Origin: Colwellia psychrerythraea
Lineage (GTDB): Bacteria > Pseudomonadota > Gammaproteobacteria > Enterobacterales > Alteromonadaceae
Direction of reading: 5' to 3'
Assembly: GCF_000764225.1 (NCBI RefSeq)
Contig: NZ_JQED01000047.1
Span: 124,001-188,000, forward strand
DNA length: 64,000 bases
Of the stretch, positions 27,632 through 37,858 are shown one piece after another. The position numbers were made by a program, and so were the translations under genes. Every line of letters starts with the position of its first letter. Position 1 is the first letter of the stretch. A model generated the notes under the pieces. That model did not search any database, was not told the origin of the DNA, and saw nothing but the letters and a program-made list of their open reading frames with translations.

Positions 27632-27746
27632 AAAGTACTCCTAAAAAATAGATATGAAATAAGCCTACAGATATCACCGAAGGCTACGAAAAATTAGCTC
27701 GACTATAGCCGATCCAATTGAAGGTGCAGTAGAAGCGTTTTAGCGA

Positions 27747-29327
27747 TTATATTTTTTGCAAGCCATATTGCTTTATCCGCTGTAATAATTCTCGATGTGG
27801 TAAGAGCATCCCCTGTACTTTAGCCTTTTGCTGAAGGATAAGAGAGTGCTTCTGCTCAGCTTTTCCTTGCTCCGTATAACGATAAGCAATAGCGCTAATG
27901 TCAGTATTAAATGCCATTCCATATAGTACATACAGGTAGTTTGTTCGGTAAAAAACCTCTTGCTTGGTGATAAAATCATAATCACTGGGTGGTCGTTCAC
28001 GCCACAGTGCTAGATTATCAAGTAATTTTTGTGGCGTGCTTTCTTGGCTGCGATTGTCTCGCCAAAATGGTGCGTCATCGCGATCAGACAAATAGTAGTG
28101 CAACTTGATAAAGTCAATAACTCTGTCCCATTGATACCGCCCGATTTTATTAAAACGCTCAGCGATAATAGGCATAGTACTCATTTTACTTGGTAACTGT
28201 TCAGCCAACATTTTTGCTGTATCATCAAAAATTAATAAACCCGTTGCTTCTAGCGGCTCAACAAAGCCTTGAGATAGCCCTATCGCAACACAATTTTTTA
28301 CCCAAAACTTTTCGCGGTAGCCAACGTTCATTTCAATGCGACGACAGGGTAACTCGTCAACTTTGTCACCGATAGACTGCCTTAAATAATCCCTAAATAC
28401 TTGCTCTGCTCTAGCATGACTAGAGTATTTTTCTGAATAAACGTAGCCTGTACCGCGGCGCTCACTTAAGCCAATATCCCAAATCCAACCAGCCTCTTGC
28501 GCGGTTGAAATAGTATAGCTGGGTATAGTTTGGTTCGGGTCAGTGTAAGGCACTTGAATAGCCAAGGCATGATCAGCAAAGAGTACATCATTTTTACTGA
28601 TGAAGTTAACCCCTAACGTTTGCCCTAACAAAAGTGAAGAAAAACCAGTGCAATCAACAAACAGATCCGCAAAAAACTCGCCTTGATTATCAGTGACTAC
28701 GGAATCTATAGCACCGCAATCTGTTAATCTTATGTCCTTAACTTCAGCAAGCACATGCTTAACGCCCAGTTTTTCAACTGCATGACGGGTTAATAACTGA
28801 GAGAATTTAGCTGCATCAAGATGATAAGCGTAGCCATTGATGCCCGCATATTCTTCATGAGTCATTAGCTTAGGCGCCAAGTGTAGATCGCTCACATAAC
28901 TCTGTATGCCAATTGTATCGGTATAAGAATGCCCCTCAAATTGACCATTTAACCAGTAAGGGGTTAAATCAAATTGATTGCTATCGATGTAATCAAATGG
29001 ATGGTGATAATAATTATTATGACTATTTCCCTTTGGCTTCATCCAATTAACAAATTTAATACTCTGTTTAAATGTTGCATCGCATTCTCTGATAATATCT
29101 GTTTCACTTATACCAAAGTAACGCAAACTCTCTAAAATAGAAGGCACAGTCCCCTCGCCCACACCAATCGTTGGGATATTGGGGGATTCAATTAAGGTAA
29201 CTCTTAACCCTTGCGGTGTATTAGACCCATGCTTTTTCGCTAGATGACAAGCCGTTAACCATCCTGCAGTGCCTCCACCAATAATGACAACCTCTTTTAC
29301 TAAATCATCCTTATGTATATCAGTCAT
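27747..29327 (-). CDS. Flavin-dependent tryptophan halogenase-like protein
   Basis: Start chosen at MTDIHKDDLVKEVVIIGGGT because GGAG lies 7 bases upstream. The 526-aa protein has the FAD site GGGTAGW, the conserved lysine segment (CDATFKQSIKFVNW, matching the catalytic Lys of PrnA/RebH) and the WxWxI motif (GWIWDIGLSERRG). In true halogenases the last is usually WxWxIP; here Pro is replaced by Gly. Members in marine sugar-utilisation loci are common next to TonB receptors and SapC, where halogenation is not demonstrated. It may act on a protein side chain or small molecule linked to glycan uptake. Halogenase family is sure; substrate is not. Confidence 0.85.
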   Translation of the reverse strand: MTDIHKDDLVKEVVIIGGGTAGWLTACHLAKKHGSNTPQGLRVTLIESPNIPTIGVGEGTVPSILESLRYFGISETDIIRECDATFKQSIKFVNWMKPKGNSHNNYYHHPFDYIDSNQFDLTPYWLNGQFEGHSYTDTIGIQSYVSDLHLAPKLMTHEEYAGINGYAYHLDAAKFSQLLTRHAVEKLGVKHVLAEVKDIRLTDCGAIDSVVTDNQGEFFADLFVDCTGFSSLLLGQTLGVNFISKNDVLFADHALAIQVPYTDPNQTIPSYTISTAQEAGWIWDIGLSERRGTGYVYSEKYSSHARAEQVFRDYLRQSIGDKVDELPCRRIEMNVGYREKFWVKNCVAIGLSQGFVEPLEATGLLIFDDTAKMLAEQLPSKMSTMPIIAERFNKIGRYQWDRVIDFIKLHYYLSDRDDAPFWRDNRSQESTPQKLLDNLALWRERPPSDYDFITKQEVFYRTNYLYVLYGMAFNTDISAIAYRYTEQGKAEQKHSLILQQKAKVQGMLLPHRELLQRIKQYGLQKI

Positions 29328-29423
29328 GATTGCTCCAAGTGGCATTGTTTATTGAGTATAATTTTTAGCATAAAAAAGGGCCAAGTAAAACTACTGGCCC
29401 TTACACAGTGTACTAACTATTTA

Positions 29424-32393
29424 TTAGAACGAAGCTCTAACACCTACGGTGAAACGAGCACCTGTTGCTGTTTTAGATAGGAAACGTGATGTATACGTGC
29501 TGTACGTACGTGTATCTTCATCCGTTATGTTTATCCCTTCAGCAAAAATACTAAAGTTGTCATTTAGATCATAACTTACCGATGCATCAAACTGGCCGTA
29601 ATCTTCTGATTGCTCAGGCTGACCGTTCTTACATGTAGTACACTTAACATATTCACCACGCCAGTTGTAAGCAATTCGCGCTTGTAACGGACCGTTTTCA
29701 TAGTAAGTAATTAAGTTATATGAATCTTTTGATAATCCTGCTAACGCAAATGACAAGTTTTCTTGACCTGGTGTAAAGGCAGCAGAACTATCCATGTAAG
29801 TATAGTTAAACTGAACACCAAAGCCATTATCAAAGTTATGCATTAGAGCAAACTCAAGACCTGAGGCATCAGCTGAATCGCTGTTATAAGGTGCGGTATT
29901 ATCAAAGTCAAGCATCATTGCATCACTAGGAACATCATCAATATAAGTAGGGACTTCTAATGTCACTTGACGTGTTTGAGTAGTTATCCAATCTTTAATC
30001 TCTTTATTAAAATAAGTGGCACCAATATAGCTATCATCAGAGTAATACCATTCTACCGCTAGATCAAAGTTCACTGAAGTATACGGGTTTAAGTTAACGT
30101 TTTGACCTACTATCGTGCCATCAAACTGAAGTTCGTTATTAGCATCATATATACCTGTACCACTATAATTTTGTGTTGGTGTTAACTGTGATAATTGCGG
30201 ACGCGTCATTGTTTCAGAATAAGCAACACGGGCGACTACATCATCAGCGAGGTCAAACTTCAAATTCATGCTAGGTAATAATTTGCTGTAACTTGAACTT
30301 GCGCTAATATCTTGACCTGATGCAACATCTAGAATGCCAGCACCTTGAGCTGAGTCAATGTTAAAGCCGACAAGATCATTACCGTTACCGTATGAGGCGG
30401 TATCAGTACTGATGTAACGTAAACCAATATTACCAGACCAACCTTCACCTTCTAATATCGCTTCAATATAAGCTGCGGTGGTTTCTTCTGTCACTTTCCA
30501 TGACTTGCCAGCATTATGTTCAGGCGCAAATGCGCCAAGTGGACTACCGTTTGCCCCTTCAGGCATGTATGCTTGCGCTGCAATAAGTTTTTCTCGTGCA
30601 TTCTCAACTGCTATTGCGGCTGCCGCTTCAGCATCAGCACGTGTTGCATGAGTTGGATCACCGTTTTCAAAATTGTTAATGATTTGGTTACCAAAACTAG
30701 GTAATTGATCAAATATTTCATCACCTAAGAAAAAGTCGACTAAATCTTGTGGGTTGTAATCATACCAACTGTTCACTAAGCCAGCATTCCCTCCCAAAAT
30801 TCCACCCGATGGCGAAACCGTGTTCATCATACTAGCCGGTGCATTATAATGAAAACCTCTATAATTGCTAATTACCGTACCCCAATTAGTTTCTTTTCTT
30901 TCATTAATTTTTTCACGGTCTGAATAATAAACGCCACTTTTAATTGCAGCAAGCACACCCATGTCATCTAGCGTCCATTCAGTATCAATATGTAATTCAG
31001 TGATATCATCATCACGGTTTGTCTGATTAAATGAAACTGTATTGGCATAATACGAATCCGGCGTACCAGTAAAGTCAATCGCTGGGCCATCCCATGAAAA
31101 GGCGTCACCACTTAAGGCAAAATTAGTAACATTTTGTGTTGGGTTAGCTAAGGTGCCTCCAAAGTTATCACCTGAGCGCGCTTTAGCACCAGAGGTTTGT
31201 AAATCGAAATCGACTGTGAAATTATCACTCACTTCCCAATTAGCATTTATACCTACCATGGTCGTAGTCACATCACGACCATTTATTCCCTGGTTAGCGC
31301 TGTTCCATTGACCTGTACCTAGCCTTTCACCATTTTCCCACAACTGATAGACACCTTGTGAAACAAGCGGTTTAGGCACACGACTAAGTGATTGAACGGT
31401 ATTATTTTCATCAATAACTGAGTTAAAGTTAGGATTTGAAAACCAACGAGATAATGAGCTAGTTGAGTCATCAACGGTGAGTTTTGAATAAATAACATCA
31501 GTTGTTATTAATAAATTATCAGACACTGCCCATTGCCCAACTAATGAAGCACCAATGCGATCACGCTCTTGAACTTTGTAAGTTTGATCGGCACTTTGTG
31601 GGCGCCAAGCTTTTTCTGTTGTTGTAGGCCCTTTAGGATCACTACCCGGGATAACAAAATCTTCACGATAACGACTAACATTAGCTGCATCCGTACGTCC
31701 TTCACGACTTTGATATGAAAATGCAGCTAAGATACCAAAATCATCATCGAAGTTTTGGCTAATTAAGCCTGATACCGATGGGTTAGTTGTTTCAGCTAAC
31801 GTATCATAAATGGCTTTAGTAGAGCCTACAGCTCTAAAGCCTTCAATTTCAAGAGGCTTAGCTGTTTTTATGTTTACTAAACCACCGATACTGCCTTCAG
31901 CCATTGATGATCTAGAGGTTTTATAAACGTCTGCGCCACTGATTAATTCTGAAGCTAACAGGTCAAATGAGAATGCTCGGCCACCGCTATCTGTTGGCAC
32001 TGTACGATTATTAAGCATTACACTATTAAATTCTGGACCAAAACCACGAATTGAAATACTACGACCTTCACCCGAATCACGGTCAATCGTTACCCCAGTA
32101 ATTCGTTGTAAAGATTCAGCAACGTTTTGATCTGGAAATTTACCAATATCTTCAGCAGCAATGCCATCGACAACAGAACCTTCAAAACGTTTATTCTGTA
32201 AAGAAGAGACCAAACTGCCACGAATACCCGTGACTACAATAACCTCAGTATCATCCGCTTTCTTTTTATCTACGCTTTCTTCAGCTACCGCAGCACCAGA
32301 GATGCTTATTGGAGCCAGTACAGCAAAAATTGCGCTTGCCAGTTTATTTTTCCTAAACATTAGATTTGCATTATCGTTTGAATTATTTTGCAT
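29424..32393 (-). CDS. TonB-dependent receptor (glycan-type)
   Basis: A 989-aa outer-membrane receptor. AGGGGA 7 bases before the ATG supports this start; the signal peptide follows a short polar lead (KLASAIFAVLAPISISGAAV). It has a TonB-box-like DDTEVIVVTG near 48-56, a plug (VAESLQRITGVTIDRDSGEG, SISIRGFGPEFNSVMLNNRT) and a long 22-strand barrel ending ARFTVGVRASF with terminal Phe. It belongs to the long CarA/NagB-like class common in Alteromonadales for oligosaccharide import. It lies between SapC upstream and halogenase downstream, 97 bp apart. The most likely cargo is an amino-sugar or galactose-containing oligosaccharide. Confidence 0.92.
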   Translation of the reverse strand: MQNNSNDNANLMFRKNKLASAIFAVLAPISISGAAVAEESVDKKKADDTEVIVVTGIRGSLVSSLQNKRFEGSVVDGIAAEDIGKFPDQNVAESLQRITGVTIDRDSGEGRSISIRGFGPEFNSVMLNNRTVPTDSGGRAFSFDLLASELISGADVYKTSRSSMAEGSIGGLVNIKTAKPLEIEGFRAVGSTKAIYDTLAETTNPSVSGLISQNFDDDFGILAAFSYQSREGRTDAANVSRYREDFVIPGSDPKGPTTTEKAWRPQSADQTYKVQERDRIGASLVGQWAVSDNLLITTDVIYSKLTVDDSTSSLSRWFSNPNFNSVIDENNTVQSLSRVPKPLVSQGVYQLWENGERLGTGQWNSANQGINGRDVTTTMVGINANWEVSDNFTVDFDLQTSGAKARSGDNFGGTLANPTQNVTNFALSGDAFSWDGPAIDFTGTPDSYYANTVSFNQTNRDDDITELHIDTEWTLDDMGVLAAIKSGVYYSDREKINERKETNWGTVISNYRGFHYNAPASMMNTVSPSGGILGGNAGLVNSWYDYNPQDLVDFFLGDEIFDQLPSFGNQIINNFENGDPTHATRADAEAAAAIAVENAREKLIAAQAYMPEGANGSPLGAFAPEHNAGKSWKVTEETTAAYIEAILEGEGWSGNIGLRYISTDTASYGNGNDLVGFNIDSAQGAGILDVASGQDISASSSYSKLLPSMNLKFDLADDVVARVAYSETMTRPQLSQLTPTQNYSGTGIYDANNELQFDGTIVGQNVNLNPYTSVNFDLAVEWYYSDDSYIGATYFNKEIKDWITTQTRQVTLEVPTYIDDVPSDAMMLDFDNTAPYNSDSADASGLEFALMHNFDNGFGVQFNYTYMDSSAAFTPGQENLSFALAGLSKDSYNLITYYENGPLQARIAYNWRGEYVKCTTCKNGQPEQSEDYGQFDASVSYDLNDNFSIFAEGINITDEDTRTYSTYTSRFLSKTATGARFTVGVRASF

Positions 32394-32583
32394 TTTTATT
32401 CCCCTAACATGTATTTATATTCTTTGACTTCACAGTCAAATTATCAGACTTCATGTTATCATACAAGTAAAAATGTGTCTTTATTGCTCAATAATAAGCA
32501 TTAGTGTTTAAAAATGTTAACTTCAGGCTCTAACAAGATCGAGCTACCCCATTCTTTAGCGTTACCACTTAATTTTTTATAGC

Positions 32584-32641
32584 TATACCCGTTACCATTC
32601 AAGATGCATGTTTCAGAGCACTTTGAATGGTAACGGGTATA
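32584..32641 (+). repeat. Mini-repeat (58 bp), fused ends of family A
   Basis: TATACCCGTTACCATTCAAG joined by a short middle (ATGCATGTTTCAGAGCA) to CTTTGAATGGTAACGGGTAT and a final A. It equals the two outer parts of the 264-bp repeat with the interior lost, and can fold into a long hairpin. It sits between sapC and the TonB receptor gene and may attenuate or end transcription. Confidence 0.8.
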
Positions 32642-32666
32642 ACAAGCACAGTTCATAATATAAAAA

Positions 32667-33401
32667 TTATTTATAACAGGTGTTTATCTTAATTATAGCG
32701 TTATCTTCCTGCTCATTATAAATTTCGACTAGGCTTAACATTTGCTCTTTAGCAATAATTATTGCGCTTATTGCGGCCAAATAGTCTTTTTGATGTAATT
32801 CAACAATGTCATTATTACTGAGCTGCTCAAAAGCAAGCTCATCAATCGTATACAAGCCCTTGATATTATGTGTTTTCTCATCCTTAAAATGCAGCGTAAC
32901 TTGCCAAGGTTTTATTAGATTTTTTTCTAGCAAGACTAATAGGAATTCTTTTGTAGCTACTTCATCCTCAAAATTAAGCCTAAGTTGAGCAAGAGTTTGT
33001 TCTAAATATTCACTGTTCATTCCTTCAAGATCAAACAAGGATTGTCCTTCTTCGGTACTGACAAATTGACTATCGACATCGATAAAAACACTTAGTTTTC
33101 CTGTATCATCGGCAGTTTCCAATAAATATAATGGAAACTCTGAACTTGCATTAGGTAAATAATGTGCCCTCCGGCTGTCTTGTTGAGAAAACAAGTTTTG
33201 ATCAGCACTTAAGCCAAATAAAGCAACACTACAAAACTGCCCTGTTGCCTCATCTTTGATAAAGAAAATAGGGAAGTTACTTGCGGCATGACGTAACTCA
33301 CTGAAGTTAACTTCACAAAATTGCGTTTTATGCATAAAACTAGTATTAGAAGTTACCTTATATTCGCGATGTACATGTTTACTTAGTGGAATAATATTCA
33401 T
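32667..33401 (-). CDS. SapC-family protein
   Basis: A 244-aa soluble protein with the SapC family pattern: HREYKVTSNTSFMHKTQFCE, then FPIFFIKDEATGQFCSVALF and GLSADQNLF. The C-terminal half (KPWQVTLHFKDEKTHNIKGL, YTIDELAFEQLS) also fits. The name comes from a Campylobacter S-layer-linked gene; the role in marine sugar loci is unknown, but it is almost always next to TonB receptors, tryptophan-halogenase-like genes and sugar enzymes. AAAGGA precedes the start. It heads the minus-strand operon here. Confidence 0.85.
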   Translation of the reverse strand: MNIIPLSKHVHREYKVTSNTSFMHKTQFCEVNFSELRHAASNFPIFFIKDEATGQFCSVALFGLSADQNLFSQQDSRRAHYLPNASSEFPLYLLETADDTGKLSVFIDVDSQFVSTEEGQSLFDLEGMNSEYLEQTLAQLRLNFEDEVATKEFLLVLLEKNLIKPWQVTLHFKDEKTHNIKGLYTIDELAFEQLSNNDIVELHQKDYLAAISAIIIAKEQMLSLVEIYNEQEDNAIIKINTCYK

Positions 33402-34097
33402 GTTATTTTCTTTCCTTTAAAACCCGATCTGATATGGAGCGGACAATGATTTTTATTAACATTTAACGCTCAATTGTAAGACATCATATACCAATATAAC
33501 TATTTTTGTGAAAGAATAATAAATTATAGTTATACTTGGAATACAAGCACGCCAGAACATGGGAATTTAGTTTAGCTTTGCTCTGTAACTACAGAGAATG
33601 ATCTGAGTCAGAAGAATGTGCTGTTTTACAAACGACTTTTTTACTTGATTACCAGCCATATTCGGCTCTATTAACTTAAACCACAGGTGTTAGAAAATCT
33701 GAAGTTACCAATGGGCGGTGTTGTAGTTCAGTGAAGCTAATCTTCTGAACTCATATTTTCATTCGCTAAAAAAGAAAGTAATACCATTAATTAGACTAAC
33801 TAAGTGATCTTTTTAAATGCTCTAAATAGCCAATAACATTGTTAATTTCAATCACACACACCTGCGATTGATCAATCAAGCGCCTTGTTCTTGAGAATTT
33901 ATTCTGATTAATATAGCTGAATCAGTAAGCTTTATTGAAATAACCTTTGAAAAATAGCAGCTATATGCAACGTTTTTGTTTCACAAACTTTCACTTTAAA
34001 CACCACGATGAATAGACAAAAAATAATTTTGCAACCGACCTGTATTAAATTTAATTTTGCTTCTACACTTGGTTTTGATTGAACTAACCAACTGGCA
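33402..34097. other. Gene-free stretch between sapC and the diguanylate cyclase
   Basis: About 700 bp without a supported gene. It contains the second family C word (AGACTAACTAAGTGATC at about 33794-33810) and several T-rich runs. Promoters of the divergent genes on each side should be here. No frame over 50 codons looks real. Confidence 0.4.
33778..33830 (+). repeat. Family C repeat end, copy 2
   Basis: GTAATACCATTAATTAGACT followed by AACTAAGTGATC and AAATGCTCT. It matches the element at the right border of the restriction island (11655-11695) over about 30 bases, allowing for small changes. The rest of the element is not recognisable here. Confidence 0.6.
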
Positions 34098-35753
34098 ATG
34101 CTTAAATTAATTGATGAAACTTCTTATTGGAAGTATGTATTTGGGATAAGTTTTATGCAAAACGTGCAGGTACAATCAAACAGTAATGGCATCCTAAAAA
34201 AAAGTACAGACTCTTCAAAGTTTATACATAAATTATTGATCCCCTTTGCTTCACTGATGATCATTATTTTATGTAGCTTCACTATTAGTTTATTTTATAT
34301 AATATCTGAAGAGCAAAGCTTTTCTTTTATAGACAATAGGGCGACCAATACTCAAATAACTGCCGAAAACATGTACCAAAACAGCTTGCAAAGTAATGTT
34401 AACGCGACTCTAGCAATGTTGACAATGTTACGCCAAGACAGAAAGTTAGCAGCGTTATTTGAGAAAAAAGATCACACCGCTCTCTATAACCATACAGAAG
34501 CTTTATATAACGATTTATTCCGCCATTACCAAATTACTCACTTTTATTTTACCGAACCTAATAGGATTAACCTGTTACGTGTCCATGCTCCTCAAAAGTC
34601 TGGTGACAGAATCGACCGAGTGACAACACTAAATGCTCAATTAAGCGGGGCCCCTGAATGGGGTATTGAATTGGGAGTTTTAGGGACTATCACTCTTAGA
34701 GTAGTAGCTCCCTGGCAGCACGCCGAAACAGGAAAGTTGATAGGTTATATAGAATTAGGAATGGAGTTAGACCACATTTTTAAAAGCTTAAACAATATAT
34801 ATGACATGGAGGTAGCTGTTATTGTTTTTAAAGAGTTTCTCAATGAGGAAAGATGGTCTTCTGGCATGAAATTATTAAATCGTGACGCTAATTGGGATCA
34901 GTATTCAGATGTTGTTATAGCCGGTAATAATAAAGCGATTCCTCAAGTAATGGAGAATTATCTAAAATCTATTGACCATGAACACAATACAAATGTACTA
35001 AATCTAAAAGAGAAAGATCACACTTACTGGTTAATGAATATTCCCATAGTAGATGTAAAGCAGAATGAAATTGCTCATGCTATCCTTTTGACCGATGTAT
35101 CAGCTGAGATGCAAGCTATCAAACAAACAGCCAAAGCCGTCGGCATTACAATATTCATAGTCGGCTTAATATTAATTATATTATTTTACTCTCTAGCAAA
35201 AACAGTAAAAATACGAATTAGCAATGAAGCACAACTACTTAACCAGCTTGCCTCTAAAGATGGACTAACGCTGCTCTACAATAGGCGCGCTTTTAACGAT
35301 TTTCTCGCGATAGAAATTAATCGTTCTAAACGCTTTAATCACCCGATATCGCTTATTATGATCGATGTAGATCATTTTAAGAAAATCAATGATAACTACG
35401 GGCATCCAGCAGGAGATACTGTACTCAAAGTTCTCAGCCAAAGACTTATTCAAGAAAGCAGACAGGAAGACTATGTGTGTCGTTATGGTGGAGAGGAGTT
35501 TGCGGTTATTTTACCTGAAACACCGCTGCATGAAGCCAGTAAGTTCGCCAATCGCTTGATAAAAATAATTGAGTCATTACCCATAGAAATAAATAAAGAT
35601 GATAGTAAACAGGTTTTAAAAATTACTGTCAGTATTGGCTTGGTAAGCAACTTAGGTGACTCATGCTCATCTCAGCAGATCATTTGCGAAGCCGACAAGG
35701 CGTTGTATCAGGCCAAATACGAAGGAAGAAATCGTATGTGTATCGCGAAGTGA
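34098..35753 (+). CDS. Membrane diguanylate cyclase (GGDEF) with periplasmic sensor
   Basis: A 551-aa inner-membrane enzyme predicted to make cyclic di-GMP. Two membrane helices (LLIPFASLMIIILCSFTISL; VGITIFIVGLILIILFYSLA) flank a periplasmic sensor of about 260 aa with a double-Cache-like layout. The C-terminal GGDEF domain has the active-site GGEEF (in CRYGGEEFAVILP), the substrate helix DGLTLLYNRRAF, and an intact RxxD inhibitory site (RQED, 5 residues before GGEEF), so product inhibition is expected. The start may be the later ATG at 34155, which drops 19 residues. It is not in an operon. Ligand unknown. Confidence 0.9.
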   Translation: MLKLIDETSYWKYVFGISFMQNVQVQSNSNGILKKSTDSSKFIHKLLIPFASLMIIILCSFTISLFYIISEEQSFSFIDNRATNTQITAENMYQNSLQSNVNATLAMLTMLRQDRKLAALFEKKDHTALYNHTEALYNDLFRHYQITHFYFTEPNRINLLRVHAPQKSGDRIDRVTTLNAQLSGAPEWGIELGVLGTITLRVVAPWQHAETGKLIGYIELGMELDHIFKSLNNIYDMEVAVIVFKEFLNEERWSSGMKLLNRDANWDQYSDVVIAGNNKAIPQVMENYLKSIDHEHNTNVLNLKEKDHTYWLMNIPIVDVKQNEIAHAILLTDVSAEMQAIKQTAKAVGITIFIVGLILIILFYSLAKTVKIRISNEAQLLNQLASKDGLTLLYNRRAFNDFLAIEINRSKRFNHPISLIMIDVDHFKKINDNYGHPAGDTVLKVLSQRLIQESRQEDYVCRYGGEEFAVILPETPLHEASKFANRLIKIIESLPIEINKDDSKQVLKITVSIGLVSNLGDSCSSQQIICEADKALYQAKYEGRNRMCIAK

Positions 35754-35780
35754 GACGTATAATTCCCTAAACTACCTCAA

Positions 35781-35838
35781 CACCCGTTACTATTCAAAGT
35801 GCACTCTGAAACATGCATCTTAATTAGTAACGGGTATA
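35781..35838 (-). repeat. Mini-repeat (about 58 bp), reverse orientation
   Basis: CACCCGTTACTATTCAAAGT, GCACTCTGAAACATGCATCT and TAATTAGTAACGGGTATA: the same short form as at 32584 but inverted and more worn. It lies right after the diguanylate cyclase and could form the hairpin of its terminator. Confidence 0.7.
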
Positions 35839-35984
35839 TACACAAGCAACTTGAGATTAAGGCTTCAACAGGCATTAGAAACGCTTTATGCTGCGTTATT
35901 GATTTCGAGGACGCTAAATGGATGTAGCTTATTAGAGAATGCAGGAGATGTATTCTCCTGAACAACCAATCTCTTCAATCAATA

Positions 35985-36250
35985 TATACCCATCCGACTT
36001 GAAGATGCAGGATTCAGCTGGAATTAGAAACGTCTTTAGGTAAGGCAAATTAGTTGTTTAATAGTCATTCTATTTTCAATTAATTTAACGTAGCATAAAA
36101 CGTTTCTAAACCAGCCCATAGGGGAAACCAGAGAAATTTATACTCAGCGCTGTATTTGTAATTAAGGGAACAACCATTAATAAAAAATACATCTTGATTA
36201 TGAGTCGCTCTGGATTCCTGAAACGAGTATCTTCAAGTGGGATGGGTATA
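35985..36250 (+). repeat. Long intergenic repeat, family B copy 2 (266 bp)
   Basis: TATACCCATCCGACTTGAAG to CTTCAAGTGGGATGGGTATA. The same length as copy 1 at 8224, with strongly shared inner words (CAGGATTCAGCTGGAATTAG, GAACAACCATTAATAAA, GAGTCGCTC). A broken family A end (TTGATAACGGGTATA) lies 50 bp further right. Confidence 0.8.
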
Positions 36251-36325
36251 TTGCCTAAAAGCGTTTACTTTTCTACTGAAACATACTATTTCATTGATAA
36301 CGGGTATAACTGGAACGGTATATTA

Positions 36326-37651
36326 TCATTTAATAGACCATTTGGTAATTTTATGTCCCTGTAATGCGTACCATAAAATAATCAAGTAACAAGGCAACAT
36401 GATCCAATATGCATTTTGTGAATTACCCGTAGATTCAACTAAATAGCCGTATAACAGAGGCATTAATGCGCCACCAGAAATCCCCATGATCAATAACGCA
36501 GACCCAGTACTGGTATGCTTACCTAAGCCATCTAATGCCATAGGCCAAATAGCAGGCCAAACAAGCGCATTAGCAAAACCTAATAAAGCGACATAAAGCA
36601 CCACATTCGGAATTTCAGGCGCGCCCGTCCAGAAAAATAGAGTATTCCAAACACTCGCACTGTCGACCGAGGCAGTTAATAATAATATCGTTAATACAAT
36701 ACCTAAGGCACCTGAGAGTGCTAACGCGGTTTCTTGACTAATAAATCGTGGTATTACCACCATGCCAATAAGATATGCTGCCACCATAAATGTCATAGTA
36801 TAAGACGTCAGTTGACCAAAGTTAGTCACCCCCATCTCCTGACCAAATAAGGCAATAGTATCCCCAGCGATGACTTCAACACCAACATAAAAAAACAAGG
36901 TTAAGGCACCAAAAATTAATTGCGGGAAGTGTAAGATAGCCCATTTACTATCACCGTCATTTTCATCACTTTCAAGTACCGGCTCAGGTAAAGGAGCGAA
37001 TTTTATTACTAGCGCTAAGATAGCCAATACTATTGCCATGATGATATAAGGAGTCACTAAGCGACTGGACAAGTCCATGAGTGCAGCATTACGCTTTACT
37101 TCATCAAGCGTAGCTAAGCGTGTTTCATCAAACTGAGACATATCACTTAACACAAAAGCTGTAAAAACAATGGGAGCAATAATACCCGCACCTTTATTTA
37201 ACAAACCCATAATACTGATACGTACTGCTGCGGTCTCTTTTGGACCTAACAAGACAATGTAAGGATTAGCGGCTGTTTGCAACATGGTTAAACCGGAGGC
37301 GAGAATAAATAACGCCACTAAAAATATGCTATACATACGTTCTTGGGCTGCGGGGATAAAAATAACAGCACCGACCGCCATCACCAACAAGCCCAACACC
37401 ATACCATTTTTATATCCGGTTCGTTTCAATACTGCCGATACTGGCAAAGCCATAACGGTATAAGCAATATAAAAAGCCATAGTAACTAAATAAGCCTCCA
37501 TGTGGTTGAGTTCACAAGCAATTTTTAAAAAAGGGATTAAAGAGCCATTTAGCCAAGTGACAAAACCAAAGACAAAGAATAGCCCACCAACGATGGCCAT
37601 AGGGATCAAGCTAGATTGTCTAGCCTGTGTATTATCATATGTAGCGTCCAT
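36326..37651 (-). CDS. agaP: Sugar MFS permease (GluP/NagP-like), probable GalNAc importer
   Basis: I start at MDATYDNTQARQSSLIPMAI (GAGAAG upstream), giving 441 aa with 12 membrane segments. It is a fucose-galactose-glucose (FHS/GluP) type MFS carrier: FGFVTWLNGSLIPFLKIACE, LQTAANPYIVLLGPKETAAV, and GANALVWPAIWPMALDGLGK-like FANALVWPAIWP. Such permeases in Shewanella and relatives import GlcNAc (NagP) or GalNAc (AgaP). The divergent position opposite agaR and the agaZSKA genes points to N-acetylgalactosamine here. The shared 200-bp intergenic region would allow joint control by AgaR. Confidence 0.85.
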   Translation of the reverse strand: MDATYDNTQARQSSLIPMAIVGGLFFVFGFVTWLNGSLIPFLKIACELNHMEAYLVTMAFYIAYTVMALPVSAVLKRTGYKNGMVLGLLVMAVGAVIFIPAAQERMYSIFLVALFILASGLTMLQTAANPYIVLLGPKETAAVRISIMGLLNKGAGIIAPIVFTAFVLSDMSQFDETRLATLDEVKRNAALMDLSSRLVTPYIIMAIVLAILALVIKFAPLPEPVLESDENDGDSKWAILHFPQLIFGALTLFFYVGVEVIAGDTIALFGQEMGVTNFGQLTSYTMTFMVAAYLIGMVVIPRFISQETALALSGALGIVLTILLLTASVDSASVWNTLFFWTGAPEIPNVVLYVALLGFANALVWPAIWPMALDGLGKHTSTGSALLIMGISGGALMPLLYGYLVESTGNSQNAYWIMLPCYLIILWYALQGHKITKWSIK

Positions 37652-37740
37652 ATTTCTTCTCAACTCGTTAATTACAAGACAATTTATTAATAATTCATGG
37701 TTGCAATTATTTAATAAATCCAATTTTACTATCACATCAA

Positions 37741-37800
37741 CTTTCGGTTGGTTTTATTTAGTAAAACGAAAACCTTTGAAAGAATGCTTTATTCTGCTAG
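37741..37800 (+). promoter_or_regulatory. Candidate AgaR operator and promoter
   Basis: CTTTCGGTTGGTTTTATTTA then GTAAAACGAAAACCTTTGAA. It contains GTTTTA-tttag-TAAAAC (perfect 6-bp arms) inside a wider CTTTCG...GAAAG frame. Repeats of CTTTCG/CGAAAG type are known for AgaR of the DeoR family in other bacteria. A possible -35 TTGAAA and -10 TAGTAT with 16-bp spacing follow. It lies between the permease and agaR. Confidence 0.45.
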
Positions 37801-37858
37801 TATGTTATCAGACAAGCAGACATCTTAGCAAGAGACCGAAATATGAGCGACGATAATA

